This document shows positions 31,438 to 42,659 of a stretch of DNA of 64,000 bases, one piece after another. The notes under the pieces were generated by a model, which searched no databases, was not told the origin of the DNA, and saw nothing but the letters and a program-made list of their open reading frames with translations. Both the position numbers and the translations under genes were made by a program. Position 1 is the stretch's first letter. Each line of letters begins with the position of its first letter. Origin of the DNA: Pseudeuparius sepicola (Eukaryota > Arthropoda > Insecta > Coleoptera > Anthribidae); the NCBI GenBank assembly GCA_963920635.1, contig OY987301.1:55434560-55498559 (forward strand), written 5' to 3'.

Positions 31438-32663
31438 ACAGGGAGATTCAGTTTTATTCTGCGACACTTCAACAGGTGATAGAAAAAAGTAAATAACCGC
31501 ACTTTCTTCTATGAATTATATCAATTTAAGGCCTTGTAAAAAAGTTACAGGGTGTTAAATTTGTAAGAAATATGTGGACTTTTTTTAATATCTACCAAAC
31601 TAGTTGAGATATTTAAGTCATATTTGGTACACGTTATAACGGCATGGGTTAGCATAAAACCTGTTAATATCAAACACCTTGAACAACCAGTGGCGTAGAA
31701 GTGGGTAACTAGTATAATTATTGTTTTTAGAAAAAAGAAATAAAGCACCTTGTATAGCAATAAAATTTATCCAATTTCTTATGTAAATTTTAATTGTAAA
31801 CAAAAACGTTCTCTTTGCATTTTTTCATATCGCACCCGTCGTAGAATAAAGTTACAACTCAAAAACTGATTTTGCTGGGAAATCGAACTTGAAGTTTTTG
31901 CCCTACATTTTTGTTGAAATTTCGACTAAAATACATTGAACATTCGTAATACGTTCACCAATCCTTTTCTGCATTATTACTCAAGCAACCCAGTCGTTTA
32001 ATTTTAATTTTGATCAGTGCTGTTATAATATTTTGCTGTTTTTTTTTTTCAAAAATTTTGAGATGTTACCTTCTTTCATGTACGATTTTAATAATTTTTG
32101 AGATATTACCTTTTCCATGGATAATTTCCACATTTTTTTATCGATTGTCTTCGACTACACACACAAATTGCAATAAATTTGATAGAAAGAAAAAAAAACA
32201 AGAATTAATTATGTTATTGTAAAATCATAACAAATGTTTCAGATATGTTTTTCTGGAATAAAAATTAAATTGCCAAGTTATCTAGCATTCACAACTTTTT
32301 AAAGTTACTAGTTATGTATCACAAAATAAGTGACATGAAAGTGACTAATTCCAATGATAGTCCAGTTCACGCGGATTTGGCAATTGAATTAAAACCAAGA
32401 ATCAACTAACGCAAATTTTTATTCGTTACCTAACTTTTTCCAACTTGTTAAACTTTAAGAAATATTAAAAAATAATAGTATTAAAGGTATAAACATAAAT
32501 ACATTCTAAGTACACAGTCTTGATCATTATTACAGTGTTGTCATTATTATCACAGATACAATTAGATATTTTGTAATGTTCCCTTAAAACTATAGTTTAA
32601 AAAATATATTTTAAAGATTCTTATAAAAGTCAGCATAAACTGGTTTCATGTATTTATTGTTAA

Positions 32664-33220
32664 CTAAATACAATAAATCCTTTTTTTTGTTTTCTGGAAT
32701 TGGTAACTTTGTTTGATAGGCTTTTTTATTGTCCACGACTTGAGCTGCTCCTTACGCTCTTCGACATTATTTAGTGTCGATGATTGTCTAGTATTTCTTT
32801 TCTGTTTGCAACGGTTGGTGTCAACATAGCTAAAGACTTCGTCCTGATAAGAAGTTTTATATTGGAAAACGAAGGGGTTTTCTTTGAACAACCTTATTAT
32901 TTTTATATCACCAAAATGGAATGTTTCATTCTTTTCGTTAACCTTAAAATTTTGTCCAATTACGTTTGCCAATGCTTTAAAATCAATAAAGTCCTTGTGA
33001 CCGAGCTCATTAACAATGTGATAAGGTGCCTTTTTCTTAGCTGTCCTCATGAGCTGATAATATTGGGAAGGCACGTAGATAGCACCGGCTTTCAGTGGTC
33101 TTGAAATTTCTTTTTCAATTGTGGAATGAACAGAATCCCCTTCATTTTCTTGGTGTGTCCTTTAATAAGGAATTTATGCTGGATTTTCTTAATATTTTGA
33201 AAGGCACAGAGAGCATACAT
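32664..33220 (-). pseudogene. Transposase-like protein, C-terminal part
   Basis: Frame 32664-33074, beginning PSQYYQLMRTAKKK and running to ELGHKDFIDFKAL. The sequence just before it (33075-33220) continues the same protein in other frames, with KFLIKGHT readable. So at least one frameshift lies here. These blocks follow the aspartate motif in the related multi-copy insect proteins I recall. No zinc or DNA-binding motif is seen in it. Confidence 0.6.
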
Positions 33221-33562
33221 CTACATCATTATTAGAAATTTATTCTTCTGCTGGCCGACACAGTTGTCATTATAAAAAATGAATTCAATATCACCAGACG
33301 ATTCTATAGCTTTTTCTTCGATGTATTTGAAAACTGATGTAGAAATTTCTATCGCACCTCGATTTCCTTCACCCTCGTGCCACACATTGCAGATGGCAAC
33401 GTTTTCTTTCAAATTATAAATTGTCAGATTGTATGTAGAAAGTTTACTTTTATAATAGAAAACAGATACATCTCCCTTGGGAGTGGGTAGAGCAGCCTTC
33501 TCCGCTAAGTGTTTAGTGAACTCCTCGGATCTATCTTGTTGAGCGGAGTTTTCATGAGCCAC
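33221..33562 (-). pseudogene. Transposase-like protein, catalytic-type segment
   Basis: 113 codons with CNVWHEGEGNRGAIEI and, near the end, FYNDNCVGQQKNKF. The latter resembles the DNCxGQNKN block with a conserved aspartate in a family of insect transposase-like proteins. It continues 33505-34599 with a frame overlap: the CELC-like end of the previous block is at the start of this frame. Confidence 0.62.
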
Positions 33563-34592
33563 GCACAGCTCGCATAGATATTTCTTAGGAAGAAAAAAGA
33601 AATATTAAATTCGTTAAAAATATCAAAAAATACCGTGCGGCCTCCGAACTTCTTCCCTGCCTTCTTACAATTTTCAACATAGTCTCTGTAGATATCTCCG
33701 ATAGATTTACCTCCTTCAATATATTCGCGCTCAGTCTGCGCTCGAAGGTAATGTGAAGGGATTCTAGGTATAGATTCAATGTGAGCTCGAATATCTTGTT
33801 TTATGCCTTCGTCAAGCTTTCTATGGTTGCCATGTTTACCCCGGTGATCATCAGCTAACACTCCATCACACGACATCGTCTCTCTAGCTGTTGTCAACAT
33901 TTTTATACAAATGTCAAGGGTGGCTGTGAAAAAAGTTCGGCAAACACGAATTTTACTCCCATCGGCAGTGAAATAGTAGGCAAGGTTTGTTTTTCTTGTA
34001 CTGCCTCTCTTTTGGTATCGATACTGAGGCTTTATTTCACTGGTATGTCTTGTAATAAACTCACGTTGCTTGGCAATATCTCCTAAACCCCAAAATCTAC
34101 GAAATATACTGAATCGCTGGTGATCATTAAGTTTTGTTAAGCATTTGTGGCTACATTTTTCTGAGCAGCCAGACCTCATTTTTCGCTTAGAAATACTTTT
34201 TTTTGTAAATTTTGACTTATAGCCCTGTCCAAGATTTCTGCGTTTTTTGGCTACATTTTCCTTCCAGTCATTTGGGTGGGCTCTCCTTTTTCGACCTTTC
34301 TTCCGCTCATTCTGTTCCTCCTCAGATGATGCATAGTCGTCGTCACCACTGAAGTTTTCATAATTAGGATCAGCATCTGTGTCATCACTGTCCATTAGGA
34401 AAGAATAATTAACAACTTCTGTTGGTGATTGGGTTGAAGAAACTGCAAGACCATCATCAGGCAAAGGTGCCGGAGAAGAGCCAACTAGGCCATCAGCCGC
34501 TGTTGTAGAGGACGAAGAGTAAAGACGAACCAGAAGACGAGGAAGACGATCTAGAAGATGTTGGTGTACCTGATGACGATGACGACAAAACA
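33505..34592 (-). pseudogene. Transposase-like protein, N-terminal and middle exon
   Basis: 364-codon frame. It starts in a serine-rich low-complexity run, then an acidic stretch (DSDDTDADPNYENFSGDDD, residues about 70-90), a basic stretch KKGRKRRAHP, a C-C rich segment with CSEKCSHKC (about 145), IFRRFWGLGD, then VCRTFFTATLDI, ADDHRGKHGNHRK, and IPSHYLRAQTEREYI (about 290). A splice acceptor (TTTCTCTGTTTCCACAG on the minus strand) lies at about 34592, so the true start may be in the upstream exon at 34995-35570. The first 30 codons are probably read in the wrong frame. Confidence 0.65.
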
Positions 34593-34994
34593 TCATCACA
34601 GTCTGTGGAAACAGAGAAAGCCAAATCTATAGGAGTTATTATAGTCTAAAATACCACCATAAATCGACCTATCTTCATGGAGATTCCTAATAAATATAAA
34701 AGTATAAAAACAATCTTATAATAAAATATTTAATTATATTAAATATTATAATTAAATAATGGATAGGACGTCCGGAAAATGCATAATATACAACGTAACA
34801 CCAGGGATTATATGGCTAAAAATTTACCCACTTAACCCAACCTACCTTAATACAAAATTGCTTAGTTTGCCTGCTAGAGGGCTTCATGTTGAAGTTAAAT
34901 AATCTCTGGTGTTATGATGAATTGTTTAATTATATTTAATTAAAATCGGCAAAGGGGGGGAATCCTAGCGCGCTGCGTTTACTATGCATTATAA

Positions 34995-35570
34995 TATTAC
35001 ATACAAAATTTTATTAGGAAACTCGATGGTGGTATAGGTCGATTTATAAGGCGGGATCTTAAGACTACCAGTAATAATCTGGTTTATTATAAACTTAGTA
35101 CTACTAGGCTGATCATATATTCTAGCTGCATCAACGTTCTGGGAGTGAGTTTTGCCTACAAGTGCATCACGATTATCCATGGTATTAACATATAAGGCGT
35201 TAGAAACATGTACTGAAGCTTCATTGGTAGACGTCTCGGAGGTACCGTTAAGTTGTGGAGAAATCAGTTTCGGGGGATCGTTATTAATTATTTCTACAGG
35301 GTTGGAACTCTTCTTTGGAACCTTGAACTCTTGTTGCAGTCTATCAGTTATTTCCCGGCTAACTGTAGGGAAAAAACTCGCATTTTCGTAACCATGAGGC
35401 TGCCAAACTTGTCCATCATCAATAACCAATTTATCATCCCAGGGGACTTTTTTTTTTACTGATTCTGGTACATTTTTGTTACATTCTTTTTCCACTGTGG
35501 TATGAACTTGTATGTTGTCGTCAACAGGTTTTAAAACTAATTGCAAAAGCCGCAACGACCGTGAAGCCAT
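34995..35570 (-). CDS. Putative first exon of the transposon gene
   Basis: Open frame starting at the methionine MASRSLRLLQ (35570) and running to EFPNKIL, where a good donor site (GTATGTAAT) occurs at about 35005. I recognise no domain: it is polar with S/T/N-rich parts. Joining it to the exon starting at about 34592 would give one gene, but this is inference. The sequence upstream (35700-36065) is promoter-like and contains an inverted repeat. Confidence 0.45.
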
Positions 35571-35705
35571 TTTAAAGAGAAAGACAAAAAAAAAAGTTAC
35601 AAGTCGAACGCCGTCACAATATTGTCCGTACAAAAAAGTAACAAAACGAAATCAGGTCTATCACCTCCCAATGCACGGGAATTACTGATTTGGCGCTTTA
35701 TACTA

Positions 35706-36065
35706 GAAGCGGCTAGCGCCCCGCATTCCACTTTGGCTTTCACATTGTGCGCATGCGTTAAATCATCGCTGCCGACTGCCACCATAGGGGGCGTATGCCC
35801 CCTTCTTTTTTCGTACGGCAGCGCCCATCGCTGTAAAAGGTGGCGCACGCTTCGCTCGCTGCGCCGGTTCCTCATTTATTACCGAAAAATAATAATAATC
35901 GCTGAAATAATATAGATACTCGTATTTTTCACTGAATATACTACTTCAAAATTTACCGCAATCAAAGCAAAAACAAATTTGTTAGGTTAGGTGCAATTGA
36001 ATAGATATGGGCATGCGCACAATGTGAAAGCCAAAGTGGAATGCGGGGCGCTAGCCGCCTGTCTT
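35706..36065. repeat. Inverted repeat upstream of the transposon gene
   Basis: About 58 bp at 35706-35763 (GCGGCTAGCGCCCCGCATTC...) is repeated in reverse at 36007-36065 (GAATGCGGGGCGCTAGCCGC). It is CG-rich in an AT-rich region and lies where the promoter would be. Confidence 0.75.
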
Positions 36066-36257
36066 TATACTCCAAACAAAAATGACGCGCTCCCCTCCAG
36101 AGAACAAAGTAACGCCGCCGCTTGGGTGGTAAAGAACCGAACTAGAGTTATCCTGATATTCTACGTACATAGTAGATTACTTTCTAAATGCAATACCGCT
36201 GCTAACTCAAAATTCAAATTTTTTGAGTTGTAACTTTATTCTACGACGGGTGCGATA

Positions 36258-36672
36258 AGTGTCTTGGGTTCATAGCAAATTTGATTTTTTCGTATTATTT
36301 CGGGGTATTTCTGAAAAATTAACTTAAAAATTCCCTCCATAAGTAGGACACAAAGTAGAAACAATGTGTTTCTTACTTTAAATACAGTAACTTTTCATAA
36401 TAAACTTACCCATTCAAGGTTCTACTTTTGAAAATACAGAGCGTAACATTAATGATGGTATCTTCCTTAAATGTTTCAGACCCTGTATCTTGAAAAGCAT
36501 AGCCTTAAATAGGTAAGTTTACTGGAAAAAGTTACTTTATTTAAAGTAGCAAACACATTATATCTACTTTGAGTGTTACTCATGGAGCAAATTTTTTAGA
36601 TAATTTTTCAGAAATACCCCGAAATAATACAAAAAATTAAATTTAATCAAATTTGCCATGAAACCATGACAC
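36258..36672. mobile_element. MITE inserted in the right terminal repeat
   Basis: A 415-bp foldback. GTCTTGGGTTCATAG...AAATTTGATTTTTTCG at the left faces AAATTTGCCATGAAACCATGAC at the right, and GGGGTATTTCTGAAAAATTA faces its reverse near 36610. It is absent from the left terminal repeat at the matching point (about 31831), so it came later than the transposon. Confidence 0.7.
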
Positions 36673-37060
36673 ATAGGAAAAATTACCAAGAGGACGTTTT
36701 TGTTTAAAATTAAAGTTTACATAAGAAATTGAATACATTTTATTGCTATACAACGTGGTTCATTTTTTTTCTTAAAACAATTATACTAATTATTCACTTC
36801 TACGCCACTGGTTGCTCAAGGTGTTTGATATTAACAGGTTTTATGCTAACCCATGCCGTTATAATGTGTACCAAATATGACTTAAATATCTCAACTAGTT
36901 TGGTAAATATTCAATAAAGTCCACATATTTCTTACAACTTTAACACCCTGTAACTTTTTATAGGTCCTTAAAACGATATAGTTTATAGAAGAAAGTGGGG
37001 TTATTTTTTGGTTTTCTGTCATCTGTCTTAGTGTCGCAGAATAAAACCTAATCACCCTGT

Positions 37061-37880
37061 ATTTCATATGGTGGATCAAGTTTTTAGTGATATTTTTTAC
37101 TCAATTTGGCTTGAATGTTTAATACTTAAAGATAAAAGCACTATTTAAGTTATAGAAAAAATTAAAACTGTATTTGGATCCCCAGATGTGTTGATAGCGG
37201 ACAATGTTCCATTGAATTGTGATAAATTTAAATGTTTTGCCAAAGAGTGGAGTTTTAACCTATCTTTTCGAAGCCCGTACTTTCCACAATCGAATGGGTT
37301 ATTCTCCGTCACAGTTATTATTAAATAGTAGGTTGTGTAAAAAAAGCCCCCACATTTGATGTTGATCTTTTACGACCCGCCTTGTGTGAAAATGTAAAAG
37401 AGAGATTGGAAATTAAAAGGGAAAAAATGCTGAATATTTTAACAAAAATGCTAGAGAGTTAAAAACTCTTGAAAATAATTCAGATGTGACAGTTTACACT
37501 CATGTAACACACAGTTGGGAACCTGGCAAGATTGTAGACAACAATATAGCTCCTGGATCATATTTGATACAAGATCAGAATGAGAACTTTATTAGAAGGA
37601 ATAGGCTTGACATAAAGCAATCATATAACAAGTTTGAAAAGAACTGTGGATTTGAACCTATTTACAGCAATGAGTAAGATGCCCCCAGTACTTCAAGTGA
37701 TGTTGTCACTCACAACTCTGATAATTAACCTGTTGCTCCCTACGAGTCGCTTGTACTAAAATCTGTCGAGCAGCGTCCTGATGTTAACGGTAAGTTAAGT
37801 GATAAAGGTGCCGTTGTTACACTCTCAGGACGTAGTGTAAGAAAACCTGTCAAACTAAATTTGTGTATCATGTGTATCAT
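37061..37880 (+). pseudogene. Ty3/gypsy integrase core and C-terminus
   Basis: Resumes after the transposon with VDQVFSDIF, then IADNVPLNCDKFKCFAKEWSFNLSFRSPYFPQSNG, giving the second catalytic D and the region just before the E. Further on, 37486-37677 reads VTHSWEPGKIVDNN...GSYLIQD with RRNRLDIK, a gypsy integrase C-terminal block. Several stops and frame changes. The glutamate region (near 37310) is damaged. Confidence 0.8.
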
Positions 37881-38330
37881 GTAATAGGCCTTCAGTTAAA
37901 TAACTGGTGCCTAAGGTATGTACCTGCGGTTGTTATGGTTTGTTAGAATGTTAGAAAAATAAACAATGGGCTCGTATACTTCGGACAAAAATATTATTTT
38001 TTTTATCTATCGGTAGAAAATGAGAAAAAAATCGACCCGTGTCTTTCATTTTTTTCATATTTGCTTTAGATTTGCTGTAATTTTATAAATAATACTTTCC
38101 CGCCAAAGGTTGTGATGTAGTTGCCCTTCCTTATACAAGGGGTATTTCATAAATTTTACTGGAATTCTGATATAGTTTGTTAGCATATTATGGTATTATA
38201 AAATACCTGTTGTAACTTTTATTAAAAGAATTTATTATTGTTAATATCTTTCAATATAATTTCAATGCAGATCATGGTAATTAACAAAAATATTATCATT
38301 AAACTAATACATTCTATACAACCCCGGTCG
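37881..38330. other. Non-coding stretch, possible gypsy 3' end
   Basis: AT-rich, no coding. It may hold the 3' end of the gypsy relic, but I see no LTR termini or second copy. Confidence 0.35.
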
Positions 38331-38751
38331 CCAGGTAAACGGCCATGCAAGTTTGGCAACACTGCTTATTTACGACGATTCATTTGACAATCAACCTTTG
38401 ACGTGTGAGAACTTATACAGTTCAAATTTGAACTGCAAGTTTGTGTTATTATTTGAATAGTCTTTTACATAGCCAGCAAATCGAACTTTTCAAAGTATGG
38501 AGCAAGGATTAGTGAAGGCGACATCGGACAATCTGCCATATTATGTGGAATTGGAAATGGTGTGTTCGTTTATTAAACTCGGGGGGGACCTCGGAGGATC
38601 GGCCATGCTGCGGCTTTGCCGCCGCGATGTTCACCCGCTTCGCGGCCTCACGTCCGTCCCGCCGTTGATGGAGGTCCCGCGCGGGATTCGCCGTCCAAAT
38701 CGGAGCCGTGGGTTTACGTCCCTGTCCGCCTCTCCGGTCTCTCTGCTATGA
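38331..38751 (+). pseudogene. Start of an unknown gene joined to a GC-rich block
   Basis: The open frame 38497-38751 starts MEQGLVKATSDNLPYYVELE, which looks like a genuine N-terminus: it has polar and hydrophobic alternation and follows a promoter-like AT-rich leader. After about 30 codons (38580) base use changes abruptly to very GC-rich sequence that runs to 38745. That part reads as arginine/proline-rich protein only because of its composition and is probably a different insertion. I recall similar N-termini in insect multi-copy proteins with SWIM/YqaJ-type domains, but this is too short to assign. Confidence 0.35.
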
Positions 38752-39015
38752 TTGTAGAACGTTTCTTCTTTTTAGGTTCTGAATATTTGTCATTAGCAAA
38801 AAGAATATGAAAATATCACTTTAGACATGAATTATTATTCAAACTTTACTATAAAAAGGTAACCAATTAGGGAAAGAATAAACACAACATAATTTACAGT
38901 TTATTGAGCAATAATTTACAATACAACTTAACTATTTAACTTAAATATATTTCATAAAATTATAGGCCTCACACAATAACCATTATGTGATCTAAAAGGC
39001 ATATTAATTGATGGT

Positions 39016-39660
39016 TTACCCTCGAATGTTATTGAGCATTGCAAATTCTCGAATTCGTCTAATTATCCACTCCACATGAATTGGAAGAGAAGCAATTCGT
39101 TTGCTTTTTATGTAGCGCTGAGGCACAACTTCCTTTTTCAAGATAATCTTGCTTCCCACACTTTTGAAGAACATCCAATTCTTACCATCAGGCTCAAGCT
39201 AAAAAAAAAGACAAATGTATCTTACTATTCTTATACAAAAATTATTGCAATAAAAGTTGCTCGATTAAAGAGTATGATAAATATGAAATAAAATTTGGAA
39301 TTTATAATGAAAAGAATTAATTTACGAGTACAATAATATAAACTATAAATACTCAATATTATTATAAACTTTTAATCTCTATATGTAATAAAAATTATTA
39401 ACAGGGGTTATTTTGAGGTTTATTACATTCAGGTAGATGTAGTCTTATAACCCCAAGACAGTAGGTAAGTTAGTATTAAAAAAAGAAGTAAAAGTGCTTT
39501 AAACTATCTATAACAGATAATATGTACTTACGTTGAAATGGTCTTCGCAACAATACAAAAACGTTTTCTTCATTGGAAGGCCAACTGTTTCCAACCACCG
39601 TTTTCGGCGAATTTCGTCGGTGTCGATAAAAACAATTTTCCAGAGTTTCTGCTGGAGTTT
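39016..39660 (-). pseudogene. THAP-domain / PIF-Harbinger-type transposase fragment
   Basis: Two minus-strand exons. Exon 1 (39660 to 39532) reads RRKRWLETVGLPMKKTF, then LYCCEDHFN: the second half of a THAP zinc finger, with the C and H ligands. It ends at a consensus donor (GTAAGTACAT). Exon 2 (39198 to 39016), after an acceptor with a poly-T tract, starts LEPDGKNW and continues VVPQRYIKSKRIASLPIHVEWIIRRIREF. The HVE with downstream RRIREF resembles the last catalytic glutamate region of PIF/Harbinger-type (DDE_Tnp_4) transposases. The THAP start, with its first cysteines, and the central catalytic part are missing. Phase is kept across the intron. Confidence 0.6.
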
Positions 39661-40303
39661 TCACAAACTAAAACTAAAGATCACTTGCTTATTTTCTGCT
39701 AACGCATTGGGAGGGTGATAATTATCTTTGCAGGTAGAAACGTTTTCAGACAACTATTGATAGTTTGATAGAGGTTGCATTTATAAAGGTTAACAGGCCA
39801 TGTCAGATTATTTTATTTGACGGAAGACGAAGAGGGGAGAAGGCGACGTTGCCGGTTCTTAAATTAATGCTAACTACGTCACAGCCATTTCATTACGTAT
39901 TCAACTCAATTTTGCAACTAAACTACCGCGAAAAAAATTTGTTCTTTGGGGTTTCCGGACATTTAAAGGCGATAAAAAGCCCATTAGGTCGCCATTATGT
40001 TTCCTTGTCAGACCACTACTTCTGTTCTGGGCTTGTGAAATAAACATTATTGGATCATCTGGCTACCAGTTTATTTCATCCAGTTACAAAGAACAAACAT
40101 ATAAAAACTAGGCAAATGTTATAGTTTTAAGATTGAGAAATCTGAACAAAACTTAGAACTTTAGAGTTATTTACATGTTGGTAAAACATATTGTTTTTTG
40201 TGTTTTTGTCATTTTGATAATTATTACATACTGGTACTGAAATCTAATATGTACGCGGCATTTGACTTTTGCATTAGCTGCTATTCACTACATAGTACAT
40301 TGT
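39661..40303. other. Non-coding stretch, nothing recognised
   Basis: No gene. The open frame 39765-40043 has no domain. A short TTTATAAAG lies at 39780, but nothing supports a promoter. Confidence 0.35.
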
Positions 40304-41590
40304 AACGAAGTTACTAATTTCCAGCTTTCATTTTTATTTTAACACCCACTTAATTCCTCGCCGCGCTATTTTCAGCGGCCGGCTATCCGCCGTAGTAGTT
40401 TATATATTCACACCGATGACTGTTTCTACATAGTAGGCCGATATTCGAGAATTTCATTGAATTTAATTAAATCCTGGTTTTGATTATTTTCCGGCTTTCC
40501 GCCGCTTAAAAATAAATTCGTATGTTACCATAAGTGTTGAGGGATGCCGGATAAGGGTAGAACCGGGTTACTAACCCAAATTGCAGCTAGAATCGCCGTT
40601 TTTTTGGGAACCCGGGTATTTAGGACATCGCCGATCCAAGGAAGCCGCCGCTGAGGGCGCGCCAGGGGTGGTTCATCCCTTAGCCGCTCTGCCCGGCCAT
40701 CAGCCGCCGCAGCGAGACCGATGTGGAGGGGATCGCTTGCGAATTCATGCCGGCGGCGCCGACCAATGAGCCGCCGTCGCCCCACCGCTGGGTCACGTGG
40801 TTGCCGGCTATAAGACAGCCTGCGGAAGCCACGGAGGCCCTGCTCTCCTGCCCTGCGCTGCTCTGCTTCCACCGGGTCTTTTTGCCCGCCAAATTCCAGG
40901 TTAGTAATTTGCGCTCTTCGAATATTCTCTACCAGGGGGAAAAGTGTGAACTTTGTCCCAACCTTCTGCCTACCGCGGCCCCTTTAGCTATTTACGCATT
41001 TATTAATAATTTAGTTCAGGTTAGATAACCGAGGAACGTGATAGCAACTTCGCTCTTCGAATATTCTCTACCAGGGGGAAAAGTGTGAACTTTGTCCCAA
41101 CCTACGGCCCACCGCGGCCCCTTAGCTATCCGAACTTTGCTAGCCGTCAAATCCGTTGCTTAATCGTAACCTAGAATCCGAACCGAATATTTTGAGCTTG
41201 CTTCTAGCTTTTCCGTTGCTTACGTTAACCGTGAGGGCATTTAAAGTATCGCAAGCAAGCCACGTCTCGCAACCCTAGATTAATACTCAAGTCGCGTTGT
41301 TTCTCTTATTTGCAGAGTTCCCGTGGCCCCCCCGATCGCGACTCCCCGGACTTATTCTGTATTATTTATTTAAGAATTTATTACTTTGTTTAGTCAATAT
41401 ACGATGTCTTGAAATATTGTTTAATTTTGCTCCTACCCCTCAAACACACCACCTTTGCACTCTGGAATTATTTTTCTCTGACGAAAGCTATCCTGGGTAA
41501 AAGCGGAGCATACCGCTCTAAAAAACTGGCGCCTGAGCATTCCGTTCCGCCAAGGTTCTGGTTATCCCTGTCTTAATAAAAGAGGCTATA
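40304..41590 (+). promoter_or_regulatory. GC-rich promoter-like region, possible LTR
   Basis: Begins TGTAACGAAG, as the LTR at 59748 begins TGTAACGG. It contains a strongly GC-rich block (40590-40880), a TATA-like GCTATAAGAC at about 40807, two CAG-GTTAG donor-like sites (about 40900, 41019), a TGGCGCC that could be a primer-binding site (about 41528) and AATAAA near 41573. These parts fit an LTR plus leader, but I cannot find a second LTR copy or matching gag. It could also be the 5' part of a host gene. Confidence 0.35.
40912..41135 (+). repeat. 139-bp tandem duplication in the GC-rich region
   Basis: CGCTCTTCGAATATTCTCTA at 40912 recurs at 41051, and the match continues through GTGTGAACTTTGTCCCAACC and CCACCGCGGCCCC-like sequence for about 80 bp. 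Confidence 0.8.
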
Positions 41591-42247
41591 AGGAACAGTA
41601 TAAATTTCCGTTTGTCAAATCTTGAATATTCAAAAATTAATTTTGTAAAAAGTTTAATTCCGAAGTAAAAAAGAACGTTATAACATTACATAACTCTTGT
41701 TATGTAATATACTATGAAGCACAATTAAAAATAAATAATAAACTTGTGACACTGAATGCAGGTCCACATCTAAGATTTTTATAAAGTGTCAAATATATTT
41801 CTTAATTTTATATCCTTGGATTTGCTACCTTGTGCGATCAACAATCAATAAGCAATTTATTTGCAATACTTATTTTTTATAGCGCCTAGTGAAAATCGAA
41901 CCTAAATTTTGGTTTCCAGGGAATCGTATGTTTCACAATGTTCTATCTATTCGTTTTTACATGGAACCGAGCACAATCTTTCTCCTACAATGGGGAACTT
42001 GAACATTTTTTATTTCTTTGATATATTTGCCTATCTATTCATTTGAAACGACACGAAAAGTGCGGGAATGGTTGTGATATCACACCGCTCGATCGATCGG
42101 AAGGCAGTGACAGGAGTGACAGCTACACAGAATTAGAGAAGGGAGAATGGAAATTGAACGCTAAAATAAACAATTCGGCGACCCATTTCCAGACGGATCT
42201 GATGTAGGTCAAAAATAAGAACCGCCTAAAAGTCCAAATTTAACAAG
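41591..42247. other. Non-coding stretch, nothing recognised
   Basis: AT-rich. A small palindrome CATTACATAAC...GTTATGTAATA lies near 41686-41710. No coding. Confidence 0.35.
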
Positions 42248-42320
42248 CAGTTCTTTAACAGGATAGTGAGGCCAGGGGACTAGTAATTCGTAGGTCCTGG
42301 GTTCAATCCCACAAGAAGTT
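42248..42320 (+). pseudogene. tRNA-like sequence, degenerate
   Basis: Contains a good B-box GGGTTCAATCCC, a variable-arm/T-arm spacing (TCCTGGGTTCAATCCCACA), a possible anticodon arm with loop CTAGTAA (anticodon AGT), and ends AGTTCTT/AAGAAGTT that can partly pair. The D-arm is poor. It may be a tRNA relic or the head of a SINE. Confidence 0.3.
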
Positions 42321-42420
42321 ATTTTTTGATCACTGCATTCTACCTCCTATAATTTTAATTTTAATTTTGTTTTTGTTTTTTTCTGCAGTTTTTGTTTTTT
42401 TATATATACTAGTTTTTTAT

Positions 42421-42532
42421 GTATCAAGGCACTGAAGTTCAACTTTTTATGACTCATGTGGAATTTAGTTCGGCCAGAGGCCTCGGCAAATAAACCACAT
42501 GAGTCATAAAGAGAACTTCAGTGCCAAGGTAC
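42421..42532. repeat. Large hairpin
   Basis: The left arm (42421-42461, with AAGGCACTGAAGTTC and ATGACTCATGTGG) is matched in reverse by the right arm (42495-42532), with a 33-bp loop. Arms of about 38 bp with one or two gaps. It lies directly next to the 5S-like fragment. Confidence 0.75.
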
Positions 42533-42587
42533 ATATTATATTTTTTTTAAATCGGAAAAAAAATGTTTTATTAGGCAAGAAAATAAT

Positions 42588-42645
42588 CATACGGGATCAC
42601 CCGTCCTTGAACCAACTGCGCGCAGCGTTGCTTGACTTTAATTTG
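42588..42645 (-). mobile_element. 5S rRNA-like fragment, probably a SINE head
   Basis: On the minus strand, AAGTCAAGCAACG, GCGCGCAGTTGG, TTCAAGGACGGGTGATC follows the 3' half of metazoan 5S rRNA (AAGTTAAGCAGCG..., TTGGATGGGTGACC), including the internal promoter C-box. It continues into AATAAAACATTTTTTTT-like sequence rather than the 5S terminator. 5S-derived SINEs (SINE3 type) are known in animals. Confidence 0.5.
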
Positions 42646-42659
42646 TAACAACTAGGTGT

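Larger units (their letters stand above)
31438..37060 (-). mobile_element. 5.6-kb terminal-inverted-repeat DNA transposon in gypsy integrase
   Basis: The left end ACAGGGAGATTCAG and the right end AATCACCCTGT are inverted. The arms run on for some 430 bp (31438-31870 against 36205-37060), with the right arm lengthened by a MITE at 36258-36672. The flanks allow a TA (or TATW) duplication. The minus strand encodes a broken transposase-like gene, probably with an intron. The superfamily is uncertain; the protein recalls Sola-type transposases from memory only. The insertion cleanly splits the integrase reading (31437/37061). Confidence 0.8.

Noticed and set aside
34555..34590. CTGATGACGATGACGAC as a hammerhead core
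   Set aside because: It lies in a low-complexity coding run and has no stem II or GAAA.
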